Positions 32,836 through 44,980 of a DNA stretch of 64,000 nt are shown piece by piece (positions within the stretch are counted from its first letter, which is position 1; each line of letters starts with the position of its first letter). Position numbers and translations under genes: made by a program. The DNA comes from Ryuthela nishihirai (lineage: Eukaryota > Arthropoda > Arachnida > Araneae > Heptathelidae). The DNA lies in contig JAWZYU010000004.1 in assembly GCA_038380435.1 (NCBI GenBank), positions 21,922,001 through 21,986,000 on the forward strand. Reading direction: 5' to 3'. The notes under the pieces are model-generated. The model was not told the DNA's origin and did not search any database. It saw only the letters and a list, made by a program, of their open reading frames with translations.

Positions 32836-33470
32836 TACTCGGGTTGAATTCCATCAAACTCTACACTGAGACCTTCCTTCAGAATCTCAGTTCTCGAGAA
32901 ACGCATGACTCAATACTTTGATGACTGATAGGAGTCTGCCCGTTCCCTCACTGACCCTTTCTCTCATGCTGCTAATTGCCCTCAAGGTAACCAATGGCAA
33001 TAGTGCCCACCTGCACCACCCAGTGGTACCATAAAATTTCAGCCTGAAAGCCAACACCTTGCTAACAAACAAGAGAAGGTGGGGGAGAGTGCCTCATCAA
33101 GGCCACTCGCAATGATAGTGGCTTCCCTTCCTATTATCATAGGAAGTGGATCACCTCCAAAGTTCTCGTCCATTTTCGATGTATTTTGTGCACTATGTGC
33201 AGTATCATCAACTCGATGTTTCCAGCCAACAGAAATAGCTATAAGCAATAACCATACCACAAGAACAAAATGGCCACAAATATCACCAATATGTATACTG
33301 ATCATAAAAAATATTCTCAACAAAAAATATTGGTATCTATTAACATATACTACATTATGCAATTATTAAACTACAACAAAAAACATCACTCATTAATTAT
33401 GTGATGGATATTACAGTTAGTAGGAATGTCACATAATATAAGGATTAGTACTCAAGTACGTACCAACTTA

Positions 33471-33905
33471 TCATTTCAACACTATGAAACCTGGTCGACT
33501 GTTTGACTCCTCGGGAGGAGAGCTCCAGAGGATTTCCTCCCCAGAAATCTTGAGAAGACCAAACTTGAGATTCTGAAGAAAGGTCTCAGAGATCACACCC
33601 CAAGAGGAATTATAAAATTTGTCAGGCATAACAGAGACATCCCTACCAATCACTGCCACCTTAAGGAGCAACTCAGAATGTTTCAAACAAAATGTTTCCA
33701 CCAAGCTGCCATAGGTGCTTGAATGATTTTGGAGATCCCTCAAGATCTTCCAAATCTTTCTCAATGAAAAAGGGGACATGTCCCCAATAACCTGATCACA
33801 TGTGGAATGGATGATCAGGAATTGGGGCACAGAAGAAGAAATGATGATGAAGAAAAGGAAGAATATATTAATCATGAAGATGGCATGCCTGCTTAGCACA
33901 CACAA
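33471..33905 (-). pseudogene. ORF1 N-terminal part of I-type LINE copy 1
   Basis: A 144-residue frame contains MSPFSLRKIWKILRD, TYGSLVETFCLKHSELLLK, VMPDKFYNSSWGVISETFL and ISGEEIL. These match the known arthropod ORF1 order (SPF.I.K...GSLLVE...QSE.LL...LNSSRGVIS..DL..EEEIL). The first 20 or so residues are hydrophobic and probably out of the original frame. The frame ends at 33471 and then enters unassigned sequence (32836-33470). Confidence 0.7.
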
Positions 33906-33912
33906 TGGATGA

Positions 33913-34252
33913 ATTATTTAGCCCTCTGAGTTTTGCATAAAACACTGGTTTATATACAGAGACCAAGCTATTTTTTTTTACTATGATCAGTCAAAAAAAA
34001 AATACCTATAGAATTTTTTTGCCAAATAACTAATGAAAGGAATTATGGCACGGCATACATCAAATCAATCAGCATTTAATTCCGGTTTTTTTTTAAATAT
34101 TTTACCGAAAAAAAAAACTACTAGTTTTATTTTTATATAGGCTTTTTTTAGAGTCATGTAGTAAAAAATGCACATGGCAATGCAAAGAAAAGTTTATTTA
34201 CAAAAATAACAGATAGAAAAGATTATAATGCACAAGAACAGAGATTGGTCTG
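33913..34252 (+). repeat. Interspersed repeat T (left part), host of RTE LINE A
   Basis: 33950-34180 aligns in reverse with 56565-56800. Shared pieces include GCCAAATAACTAATGAAAGG, CATTTAATTC, ACTAGTTTTATTTT and TTTAGAGTCAT. The continuation of the same repeat is at 37925-38080 (AACAAGCCAACTTTATGC, CAGGAATAGGTCATGTATA), matching 56390-56545. The RTE LINE lies between the halves. Confidence 0.7.
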
Positions 34253-37200
34253 TAAATGGTAGCTAGGTAGTCACTGGAAGGAGAGCTATGCACCAATCCC
34301 CTGTGATGATGCATAGAACCGGCCAGGCCTAACACCTAATGTCCGACCCCGCCTTCTCGTGGCACAGACCGTTAGTAACTTTCAAAAGAGGTACTCTCTT
34401 GTGGAAGTGAACGGAAGGGGAGGGCTGCCAGATTAGTGTGGCCTACTGATCTGGACAACTAAGGCTACTTTTCTTTTTTTTTTCTACCTTGCTGAGGAGT
34501 GGTCAACCCCACAGGATCCTGGTGCTGACCATATAAACCCACTGGACTGGACAGATATATGGCTCTGAGCTTAATTATGGATCCTGATTTTGCTGCACTG
34601 GTGGGCTTCTGTGGAGGGATAATCTTCTGCTGTGTTGTCTGTTTGTTTGTTTGTGGATTGACAGCCCCAAGTGAATAGATTCACAGGATTTGTTTATCAG
34701 CTGGTGGATAATCCTGAGCAGAGGTCATTGCAGGCACCTGAACTCTTTGCTTCTATTGGCATCATCAAATTCTACATTGGAGGAAGTCTTCCAGTGTAGA
34801 TGGCTTCAGCCTTTAGTGGGCTGTTTGATATTGACATAATTCCCTCTCTCAATAAACATAGTTACTTTAAACATCCCACTAACCATTTTCTCTCCATAGG
34901 TAGTTGGAATGTGAGGACTCTGCACAGAGCTTTTTCTCTTGATGTCCTCACACAAGAATTCCGCCACTATAATTTAGATATTCTCGGCTTGCAAGAGACC
35001 AGATGGACAGATAAAGGTCAGATTCTTAAAAATAATCTTAAATTTCTATTTTCAGGGAGGGACGACAATAAGCATCACCAAGGCGTGGGTCTGCTTCTCA
35101 ACAGACACACTAGTGATGCTCTTCTAGGATATGAGTGCATTAATGAAAGGTTTCTTACAGCAAAATTTCAAACAAGCATTAAAGACTTGAATGTTATCTG
35201 CTGTTATGCCCCCACTGAGGATGCCGTTGAGGATGAGAAGGATAGGTTTTATGGACAACTTCAGGATATTTTGAATTTTGTCAAGAAAGTAGATATTACC
35301 CTTGTTCTTGGTGAGTTCAATGCCAAAGTTGGTACTGACTCTGACCTTTGGGGAGGAGTAATAGGCCCTTTTGGTATTGGTAGCTGCAATGGCAATGGGC
35401 AACGTCTCCTACAGGTAAGTAAACTCAATGGATTCAGAATAACTAACACTTATTACAAACACCGCGACATACATAAGTACACGAGTTTCACCCGATGGGC
35501 TGCATAAGAATATGATTGATTATATATTAATTAACAGCAAATGGGCTAGTTCTGTTAGGAATAGACATATAGGGGAGCTGAAATTGGATTTGACCGTTAT
35601 CTTGTTAAGTGTCTTGCAACTTAAACTTAAAAAGTGTTGTGCTAGGGTTAAAAAATTTACTTTTAATACTGAAGCTCTGAAAGATCCAGTTATAGCCAAA
35701 GCTTACCATGATAGATTACTTAGTCATTATGACAGTCATGGTATGCTTACTACTGAAGTTGAGGAAGAATGGGATCATTTTAAACAGGCTTTTTTGGACA
35801 CTAACAGTACTCTTTTAGGAAAAAAGGAGCAGAAGAGACAGACTTATCTGAGTGATAAGGCACTTGAGCTTATTTCAGAAAGAAAGAACTGCAGGAATGT
35901 CCTTAATCAATACCCTACTAGTCCTAATAGAAAGCATTACAGAGAACTTAATAAACGTGTAAAAGATCAGTTAGCTGCTGATAAGAATCTTTGGCTTGAT
36001 GGTTTGGCTGACAAAGCCGAGGAAGCAGTTAGACAGCACAACAGCAGAGAGCTGTACCAGATAGTTAATGTTTTGTGTGGTAGAAAACGGACAGGTATCA
36101 GGGATTGAAGGATAAACAAGGTAAGGTTACAGAAGGTGAGGATTCTGTCATGGCTAGGTGGGCTGAGCATTTCAGTGATGTTCTAAACAATGTGGTTAGT
36201 TCTATTCCCATTGTTTGCAATGATGATAGATGCATTGGTGGCTTTAATGTTGGCCCTATAACACAATCTGAAATTATTTTGGCTATTTCTAAATTTAAAC
36301 TTCATAAATCCCCAGGGGTAGATGAAATTACTACGTAAATGCTTAGAGCTAGGAATGTTTCGGTTACCACTTGGATGACTGAAATTTTGAATATCTTTTA
36401 TGATAAAGGCATGGTTCCTAAAGATTTTACCAGAGCTATTATTATCCCTATTTTCAAAAAAAGGTGATCGCAGTTCTTGTGATAACTATAGGGATATCAG
36501 CCTACTCTCTGTTCCAGGTAAAGTTCTTTCCGTGATTGTGCTTAATCAGAATTAAGAATCTGGTTGACAGGCAATTGTGTGATGAGCAATGTGGATTCAG
36601 AAGTGGTAGGGGATGTGTGGATCAGATATTTTCACTTAGGTAGATTCTTGAGAAATATTTAGAGTTTCAGAAACCTTTGGTTGCTAGCTTTGTTGATTTC
36701 AAAAAAGGCATTCGACTCTGTTGATCGATATAATTTCTGGTTGATTGTGAGATCATATGGTATACCAGACAAGTTAGTTAACATAATAAAAGCTCTCTAT
36801 AATGACACAGGGTCGTGTGTGAGATTTGGTAAGGCTGTAGCAATTGGTTTAGCATTACTTCTGGTGTTCGACAAGGGTGCATTTTGTCTCCTTTTCTCTT
36901 TAGCTTGGTTATTGATTATGTTATGTTATGCGAAATTCACTTCAAGGGAAAGATTTTGGCCTTAAATGGACTGGAGATACAAAAATTTCTGATTTAGATT
37001 ATGCTGATGATTTAGCCCTTTTGTCAAATGATGTTGATGAGATGAACTCTTTCATTCGTGCTGTTGATGAAACTGGTAGTAGAGTAGGTTTGGTTATAAA
37101 CAGAGAGAAAACTAAAGTGATGAAAATTGGTCAGGCAGGCTGTGATACAATTAATCTGAATGGTTGCAATCTTGGGCAGGTGTCACAGTTTAATTATCTT

Positions 37201-37812
37201 GGGAGCTATGTAACAGATAATGGTGATGTGCGGCATGAAATTAACAGACGAATAGGGATTGCAGCCGGGACTTTTAAGAATCTATGGAGATTGTGGAGAA
37301 ATAGGCGTATACATCTAAAGACTAAAATTAGACTGTATAATAGTTTGGTTCTTTCTATGGTTAGTTATGGTAGTGAAACTTGGATGCTGTGTAAACAAGA
37401 TAACAGGAAACTAGATGCTTTTGATTCCAGATGCTTACGCAGTATATTGGGCATTAGGTGGTTCAACTTTGTAACTAATGATGTGGTTAGGCAAATGAGT
37501 TTGCAACCTCCTTTAAGCAGCATAGAGAGACAGTGCAGAGAGAGACTCCATTGGTTTGGCCATGTTGCCCATATGGATAATTATAGATTGGCGAATAGGG
37601 TTATGAACAGTGTGCCTAGAGGCCTCAGAAGGAGGGAGAGACCTAGGATGTGGTGGGCAGACAATGTCAAACAGGACCTTGTTAGAATTGGTGTGCAGTG
37701 GCCGGATGCAGCAGATGTAGCTCAGGACAGATATGCTTGGAGAATTAAACTGCACGGTCTGGTTGGACCTCCGTAGCCCATGGCTGTTTGAGGATGATGA
37801 TGATGATTTATT
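34253..37812 (+). pseudogene. RTE-clade LINE copy A (full length, broken)
   Basis: The 5' UTR starts AATGGTAGCTAGGTAGTCAC. The coding part begins ATGGCTTCAGCC at 34800. AP-endonuclease domain: SWNVRTLHRAF, LGLQETRWTDKG (catalytic Glu), and VLGEFNAKVGTD, where the family has GDFN, so the catalytic Asp is changed to Glu. A frameshift at about 35505 separates the next part (35512-36108). More shifts follow near 36108, 36336 (in-frame TAA), 36465, 36550 and 36700. RT: SFVDFKKAFDSVDR region (about 36690), then DLDYADDLALL with intact YADD (36975-37020). The C-terminal part has NYLGSYVTDNGDVRHEI, YGSETW, RLHWFGHVAHMD, and ends GLVGPP at 37776. The 3' end is (GAT)n, typical of RTE. Confidence 0.9.
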
Positions 37813-38632
37813 TCTGAATAACAAAAATACATTTACTTGAAACAAGAAAATTACTCTTGCTTAGTAATTTTTTTCTCTGAATCATACTTTAAAAAGTCCG
37901 GGCTTTTTGCCAACTGTGCTGGGTTAAACAAGCCAACTTTATGCTTTTTTTAACAAAAAACCAATCAACAGGAATAGGTCATGTATACTAAATTAAACAA
38001 AATTTAATTGCAAAATTATATCTATAAAATATTTGGACAAATTGGCAAACATATTAATTTTAATAAGACTTTTTTACTGAGATATAATGGGAAAATAGAT
38101 AGACTGTGCAATTAAGGCTTAATTTAGGAAAACCTGATGAATAAAAACAGTTAAATTATATATTATTCAAAAGAATATTTCTTCTTAAATAATATTGACC
38201 TGAAATATGATTTTTATTTCTTTTAATGATTAATTTCCGTGTGGTATATTTTAAAACATGGGCCAGTGTTATACAAGATGCCTTATATTGCACACATTAA
38301 ATGAATTTTATGTCCTATTTATGTCTATTACTAACATTTTTTCATAAGTGCTGAATTTTGGGGATCTCAGCTAAGTACCAATATGTTACACCAAGGTAAA
38401 AAAAAAAGTCTGTATCAGAGTGGCACAGCCAATATATTGAGGGAGGGGAGAGAGAATCTTTTTAAAATGCTGAATGTAAACTTAAAAACTTAGTGAAGAG
38501 GGGAAGAATGTAATGATGGTGGGGATAAAAACCCTTACCAAAATTGACTTCCCACACGAGGATTATTTCTGTGCCAAGGAAGTCCTTTTTGCTTCCATAT
38601 CCAAGACCTCATTCATTTTCAAGAAATTATAT
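37813..38632. repeat. Right part of repeat T, then unassigned AT-rich sequence
   Basis: The right half of repeat T is recognisable at 37925-38080. From there to 38632 no motif was recognised apart from short A/T runs. Confidence 0.45.
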
Positions 38633-38768
38633 AAAAAAAAATATTCCCTCAAGCAGCTGCTTATCACAGGAGCTTGTCAGTTTTTTTCTTCTGTGAGTAA
38701 GGAAAGACCTCAGCAGAAAGACAACACAAAAATCCATGCCTAACCCACCAGGGTTTGAATCCAGGTAC
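38633..38768 (-). mobile_element. SINE family A, internally deleted
   Basis: CCCTCAAGCAGCTGCTTATCACAG, a shortened body, then GACCTCAGCAGAAAGACAACAC and a B-box remnant (GGGTTTGAATCC on plus, reversed). The A-box end is lost. Confidence 0.7.
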
Positions 38769-39199
38769 AGGATAAAAAAAATTTTACTGAAAAATGAAGA
38801 AATAATAAAAGAAAAATTAACATATAACCAAATGCAATGTTAAATAATATATCCACAACAACTTGTAAGCTGGCCATCCAATATAGCATAACTCTGAAAG
38901 ATCTATAATAACACTGGTTTACAAGGTTTTTATAACATGAGCAATTGTAGCTGCCTTTAACTATTTTTTCAGGTGCTGATTTCAGATCTGACATTAAAAA
39001 ATGGCCAGCACATCATGCTTTTATGCTATTGGTCATTTTGACTCCTATTAAGGTCTTTCTATACCAACAATTCCAGGCAACTGGGAGAAAACATGTAACA
39101 GTAACCTAACCTCAGACAGCCATTCTTGTTGTTTTCATTGTAGGAGGAACACATGCTGCATGTTGAAGAGCGAATTTTGGCATTTAAATAGCAAAGAAG

Positions 39200-40880
39200 G
39201 CAGCATCATGGATGTGTTAATGTGCCAGATAAGTTTTGTTATGTGTATGGAAATTATATTTTAAAATCCCAGGGTCGTTCTTTGACAAAGATTGTGAAGA
39301 AAGCTTATAACTTGTATTCTGGATGTCATATTAGAGATCAGGTCAAAACATGGGCTCCACATGTGTGCTGCATTTTGTAGGTTGCAGTATCCAGGTTCAA
39401 AAGTAAGATAAAAATCCATGCCTTTGCAGTTCCAATGGTTTGCCGTGAGCCAACTAGTCACATGCATGACTGCTATTTTTGTTTAACTAAGATGTCGGGA
39501 TTTTCAAAAAAGAACAAAGGAAAATACAATATCTAAATGTGCCTTCAGCCATAAGGCCAGTTTCTCATGGAGATCTTCCTATACTAACACCTCCAACAAA
39601 CTGGGAAGAGATGGATTCACATTCATCAGAGGAAGACTTTGAGGCACATACAGATCCTGATCCTACACTCACCCCTAAAAGTTAGACGAGTCTCATCTGA
39701 TTCAGAAAATGAACTAAATGATCTTATTCGAGACCTAGGACTTTTTAAACAACAAGCTGAGGTTTTAGGTTCAAGACTTGAAGAGTGGAATCTTCTGGCC
39801 AAGAGTACCAGAGTTCCTCTGTTCAGAAAGAGAAATTTGGCTTTATCTGCTTATTATGAGATGCAAGGTGGTTTGTGTTTCTACACAGATATTTCAGGGC
39901 CGATGGAAGAAATTGGAACAACTCGCAACCCTAAGGAATGGCATCTATTTATAGATTAGTCAAAATTCAGCTTAAAAGCTGTCCTTTTCCATAAAGGAAA
40001 CCAAAAACCTTCCATTCCAGTGATCCACGACGTGGGAATGAAGGAAACTTATGAAAGTATGGAAAAAATACTCACTGCTATAAAATATGACCAGCTTAAG
40101 TGGACAATATGTGGTGAACTAAAAGTCATATTTCTCTTGCTTGGACTTCAAGGAGGCTTCACAAAATTTTGCTGTTTTCTGTGTTTGTGGGAGAGTAGGG
40201 CCAGAAAGGAACACTATAAAACAAAAGACTGGCCCAAAAGATATGTTTTTATTCCTGGAAAGAGTAATGTGAGGTATAAGACTCTAGTTGACCCCTCTGA
40301 TGTTCTGCTCCCACCACTATATATCAAATTGAGGTTTATGAAAAACTTTGCAAAGGCTATGGACAAAACTGGTAAAGGGTTTTTGCACTTGAAGGAAAAA
40401 TTTCCAAAACTAAGTGATGCCAAACTCAAAGAAGGGAACTTTGTTGCTCCTCAGATCAGGAAGCTACTGAATGATACTGTCTTCGAAGAAAAACTGAATA
40501 TGAAGGAGTGCACTGCATGTAAATCTTTCACGTCTGTGATCCAGGGTTTTCTGGGGAATCACAAAGAGGAAAGCTATCATCAGCTCATTAAAGATCTTCT
40601 CAAAAACTATGAAAATCTTGGCTGCTGAATTTCTTTGAAGATCCATTTCTTGCACTCACATCTCGACTTCTTTCCCAAGAACTTAGGAGCTGTCAGTGAT
40701 GAGTAAGGGGAAAGATTTCACCAGGATATCTGAACCATGGTAGAGAGATACCAAGGCAGGTGCGACTCAGCATTAATGGGTGACTATTGCTGGTTCTTGC
40801 AGAAGGAAGATACCTCAGCACATAAAAGACAAAAATTAACTTCTTGTAAGTATAAAAGATCCTTAACCATGTTTTCTTAT
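39200..40880 (+). pseudogene. Decayed member of a widespread DDE-like repeat family (uncharacterised transposon protein)
   Basis: Fragments run in order. ADKFCYVCGNYILKSQGRS with a CxxC (about 39220) and SGCHIRDQVKTWAPHVC come first. Then YFCLTKMSGFSKKNKGK, SAIRPVSHGDLPI, and VRRVSSDSENELNDLIRDLG (39679-). WHLFID is followed by TAG, then SKFSLKAVLFHKGN (39955-). A 202-residue frame (40020-40628) has WTICGELKVIFLLLGLQGGF and CFLCLWESRAR. After TGA, LHSHLDFFPKNLGAVSDE is followed by TAA, GERFHQDI, TGA, and ERYQGRCDSALMGDYCW. From memory this family is very common in arthropods and Hydra and is usually left as uncharacterised. FID and GDLK look like DDE-type acidic positions, and here GDLK is GELK. 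Four stops and a frameshift make it dead. Confidence 0.7.
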
Positions 40881-40939
40881 TTTGCATTTCAATATTATTT
40901 CATTTGTTACTTTATATTCATCAGTGGGCTATAATTATG

Positions 40940-41320
40940 ATGTTACTAATTTTTTTCACTCTAATCATGTGTCACTGTACATCTGTAATCTGTTATCACT
41001 GTAATTATTGTTGTCTAGTGTAATCTACTAATGGATCAACTGACTGAATGATTGATAATTTATAGAAATGAAAATGAAGGGTTAATTATAAAAGTATAGA
41101 TAAAACACTAATTTGATGTATGGTGACAATATACAATGTATGGGAAGAATGCTGTAAACAATCAACTATGTAGCCACTTGATTGCATGTGTCAGAAATTA
41201 ACTAGGTCATGTCACCTGCTTAGTCGTGATTAGTTTATGCTGGAGGCAGGCTTCAACAAGCTCTGGCCATGTTCTGACTAAGAAGACCCTCTCTTTTTAG
41301 TTACAGTGTCAATTTGAGGG
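40940..41320. other. No recognisable gene
   Basis: AT-rich flank after the DDE-like relic. No motif was seen. Confidence 0.4.
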
Positions 41321-41400
41321 TTCGGTTGTTTTACCTCAGAGGCACTTTTTTGCAAACAATGGGCTAAATGGCCAGGTCACAAGGACTTTGAGGGCTCATT
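41321..41400 (-). mobile_element. SINE family B 3' fragment
   Basis: TTCGGTTGTTTTACCTCAGAGGCACTTTTTTGCAAACAATGGGCTAAATGGCCAGG-type sequence stops abruptly at about 41400. There RNase H sequence of the next LINE begins, so it is truncated at its tRNA side. Confidence 0.75.
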
Positions 41401-44350
41401 CTCTTCATGACCTACATGCACTTGATCCAGGAGAGGGTGATACTGGGTATGGTTTTATTACCCAAAAGCCGCTTGATCTCGTTTAGTGTTTGATGCCTGT
41501 TTGCATCTTCAAGCGCTTGAAGAAGCTTCCCAGCTGTTGGTATACAGTCTAATGTCCTTGTAATGACTGCCATCATTGAGGGCCTATTTAAGGGTCTCTC
41601 TGATGGCAAGCAACTCTGCTTGCAAGGCTGAGCCATTTTCAGATACTTTCCTCTTGTAGTTGTACACTTTGGCTCCTTGATTGTAGACAGTGTAGGCTAG
41701 GCCCACACCATCCTCACTCTTGGAACTGTCTGTGTAGACTTCTATTCCTCTTCCTGATTGTAACTCCATAGACCATGGCACATGCAGTTTCTTAGTGGGA
41801 TGTGTGTCCCACTTTGCAGTTTCAGTCTCATAGACCTTGGGGTCATACTGGACTCCAAGGAATGCTGCCTTTTCCTTGGCCTGTAGGACTCTAAATATGG
41901 TCGCTTCCTTGCCCACTGTCAAATAGAGAGGTGGGATCCCTGCGATCACCAGGAATGCATCTGTAGACATGGTACTAAAGACTCTGGTGATTTACAGTAA
42001 CTCTGTATGTCAGGATCATCTCTGTTCCCCTTAGGTAATTTCCTTAGGTAAATAGCCCCGGAGGCCCCACAAGATGCAAGCTATATGCCCCAGTTTGCAC
42101 ATAACTTTGGTGCATTTTACCTTTAAGTCCTGCAGGTGTGAGATTGCCTGGATTGTTTTGCTGAGAGAGAGATGGTCTTGGACCCATCCTCTTCATAAGC
42201 ATATTCTATATCCAAAGGTGTAAAGTCTTTTCCTGCTGCCAGTTTATACTGCAGAGTAAAAGAGTTCTGTGCAGTCACATCACTACAAAATTTCTGCCAA
42301 GGATGCTAACTGAGCTTGGCAGATGGCAAGCCTATACTCCACCTGCTCCTTATATATCTCTTATCTGGAACTTCTCTCCCTATTGTATCAATTTTGATAT
42401 CTGTCTAAGAGCTCGGGCCTGCTTTCTTTTGATTCCGAGCTCTGGAGTCCACCAGGGTACAGACTTCTTTTTGGGAGATTAAACACAAAGGTTTTCTTGC
42501 ATCCAGATCTTATACACTAGGTAATTTCTGTGATGATATTGTTTAGAGAATCCTTGTCACTGACATTTTCTGGCAGATCTTAGTCAACCCCAGTGCTACT
42601 CCATGTACAAGTTTTCACCATTCAGAGTTTTTTCCCAATTGCAAACCTCTTATTATTAACTGGGGGCAGTGTTGTGCCCCCTACAAGGAACTCTGTATAG
42701 TTATGGTTGCTGTTAGTGACCTTGTCACTGACGCACCAACTGTGAATCAGTTAGATAGTCCGAGGCTTAGCTAAGGTCAAGTCATTCCAGCTCTAACCTC
42801 TAGGGCCATTAAAAGTAGCTGGTGTATTGAAATCATTCAATAATATTAAATCAGCAGAATTGATAAAATCCAGAGTCATGTCTCCTCTGACATCTTGTCT
42901 ATTCAAGCCCCAAAGGGGGTGCTTCGAGTTGAAGTCAGTGCCCACTACAAGGTTCTTAATTTTGATCTGAGCTAGGACGTTTTGTAGCTCAGTCAAAGAG
43001 TTTGGGTTGTTTTACCTCTGAGCGGCACTTTTTTGCACACCATGGGCTAAATGGCCAGGTCACATGGACCCCGAAGGCTCAGAGAAGGTTGGGGGAGGGG
43101 ACCCACTGGAACAGCTGTTGGGAGACAGATGGTAGCCTCCCGTCAAGGCCATCCAGCGTGTTCTTTAACGTGCACAGGGTATGGCTCTCCCGCACACGGG
43201 ACCACGGCTTAACGTCCCATCCGACGGACGGCGGCCTTTCCAAGCCCATCGGTGTCCCCTACTGACCGTGGGCAGGGCGGGGAATTTTGCGGAGATAAAT
43301 CTCAACGCTGACCCAGCTGGGACTCGAACCTGGGAACTACAGATTACGAGCCTGGCACGCTACCGACTGAGCCACCCCCGCCCTCTCAGTCAAAGAGTCT
43401 TCGATATTTTGACTCAGAGACAGCAGATGGAGATGGCATGCATATTTATACTCCCAAAAGCCAATCTTCACTACCACCACTGTGGCAGAGTGATATGCTA
43501 GGACTTCATTCACTTTGGGGTTGGAAACGAAAATTCCAATTTTTGGCTTGGCTCCTTTAGTGCAAAATAGCCTGCTGGTCAGAGGGAACCTCCTCATGAC
43601 GATCTCTGTGCAGTAGGGTTCCTGCACTAGAGCAATATAAGACTCCTTCCTGTTTTATCTCCTGGCTGAATAGGGCTGTTGCAGTCCTTGCCCCATTTAG
43701 ATTTGGATAAATTTCAAGCTTACCCTGCTAGCACCATCTGGACCTCCACTCTCCATAGTCAGTGCACTTCTTCAGCAACTTCAACTCTCATATGTACAAT
43801 GGACAGTTGCTGTCCATCTCACTGTGCCCAAGATTGTACTTGGCACCTGTTCCTTAACAGTCATTTTGCATACTATGCATTTGGGTTTTTTCTTCTTACG
43901 CTCCCTGAATGAGTGCTTACTCACACACTGAGAGCACCATTGAGATTTCACGGTGCATTCCTTTTGCGTGTACCTGAAGGCATAGCACTTGTAGCATCAG
44001 AGAACTTTAATGTACTCCATAACCTGGCACTGTGACCAGCTCACATTTATCTTACCTACTGATATTAATTTCCTATGCGAGGTGCTGCTCGCCTCTAGAA
44101 CCAAATGCATAGTATTTTTCCTACCCTTCAGGGTGAAAGGCAGGGTAATTCCATGTTCTCATATGAGAGGGCATTCTGGGTCTGCATGACCTTCTGAAGG
44201 TGGTTGGATCTCCTTATTCACATCATAGACAATCGGTTTGGGCTTTAACATCTTTACAGGTTTGGCTTCAAGCTCTTCCTTCAGTGTCTCATGACTGTCC
44301 ACCGCCTTCTTGAGATGCCACCTTGTGAAAGTGAATTCAAAATTGGAATC
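41400..44350 (-). pseudogene. Jockey/R1-type LINE with endonuclease and RNase H, RT core deleted, split by SINE B
   Basis: On minus, ORF1 zinc knuckles come first: CYKCYAFRYTQKEC and CSQC.SKHS (about 43905-43996). The endonuclease starts LVQEPYCTEIVMRRFPL (catalytic Glu in QEPY) and GIFVSNPK. It is interrupted by a SINE (43002-43384) and resumes NLVVGTDFNSKHPLWGLNR and DLILLNDFNTPATFNGPRG (42793-42996). Between 42790 and 42000 only scraps of linker and thumb are seen, so the RT palm is missing. The RNase H domain at 41584-41970 has EVYTDSSKSEDGVGLAY (catalytic Asp) and SALQAELLAIRETLK (catalytic Glu). The following helix and WIKCM (where WIK.HVG is usual) end at the SINE fragment at 41400. 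Several stops are present. Confidence 0.82.
43002..43384 (-). mobile_element. SINE family B, intact reference copy with 14-bp target duplication
   Basis: This is the cleanest copy, 383 bp. On minus the head is GGTGGCTCAGTCGGTAGCG (A box) and GGTTCGAGTCCC (B box). A long body follows with GGACGTTAAGCCGTGGTCC and CACGTTAAAGAACACGCTGG, ending GGTAAAACAACCC. CTCAGTCAAAGAGT lies on both sides (42988-43001 and 43385-43398), a perfect target-site duplication. It interrupts the LINE endonuclease between SLTE and LQNVL. CpG sites are better preserved than in other copies, so it is probably young. Confidence 0.92.
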
Positions 44351-44980
44351 TCCATTCCGAGCAGACTCTCAGCATTTGGCGATTGCCAGTAGCCACATGG
44401 GAAATGGGGGGATTACAGTAGATATGATCAAAGTTTGCCACATGCATATTTTATATTAGCAAAATAAAATTTAAATGATGAATGATTAATAAACTACATG
44501 TAGCCATCACTCATTGATTATTAATCAATATATCACATAAATTAACATTAGAATACCGAAGCAATAGTCAGAAGTATAGATCACACAACACTGGAAGCCT
44601 AATGAACATTTTCAATCGAATTTTTTCAACCCATTTTTTCCCATTTCATTGGATCAGCCTGGAATTTAAACACTATACAATTGTTCCTATAGTTGTTGAA
44701 ACAATTCACAGCTGAATATCTTCTGATAATAATCGTTTTTTATATACCAATGATTCAAAAAACTGTGGCATACACAGCAGCTGCATTGAATACAACACTA
44801 AGTCGCATGACCAGTGGGAACAAATATGGCAGCTTTCTCACTGTGAATGGACTGTTGTAATGCTCCAGTCCATTTTTGTGAAAATACAGAAGCATGTTCA
44901 GCTTGCTCTTCTGGGCCAGAAACAAGGGAATAGGACAAAGTAGAAGAGATGGAGGAAAACGATTCCCCCAGAACAACAGG
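44351..44980. other. Mostly unassigned; 90-bp segment shared with 46243-46338
   Basis: 44378-44465 (GATTGCCAGTAGCCACATGG...TGCCACATGCATATTTTATA) nearly repeats 46243-46338. The rest is AT-rich with no recognised feature. Confidence 0.5.

Noticed and set aside
33079..33369. A 96-residue plus-strand gene
   Set aside because: No motif and no splice or promoter context. It lies between LINE ORF1 parts and has an equally long frame on the other strand.
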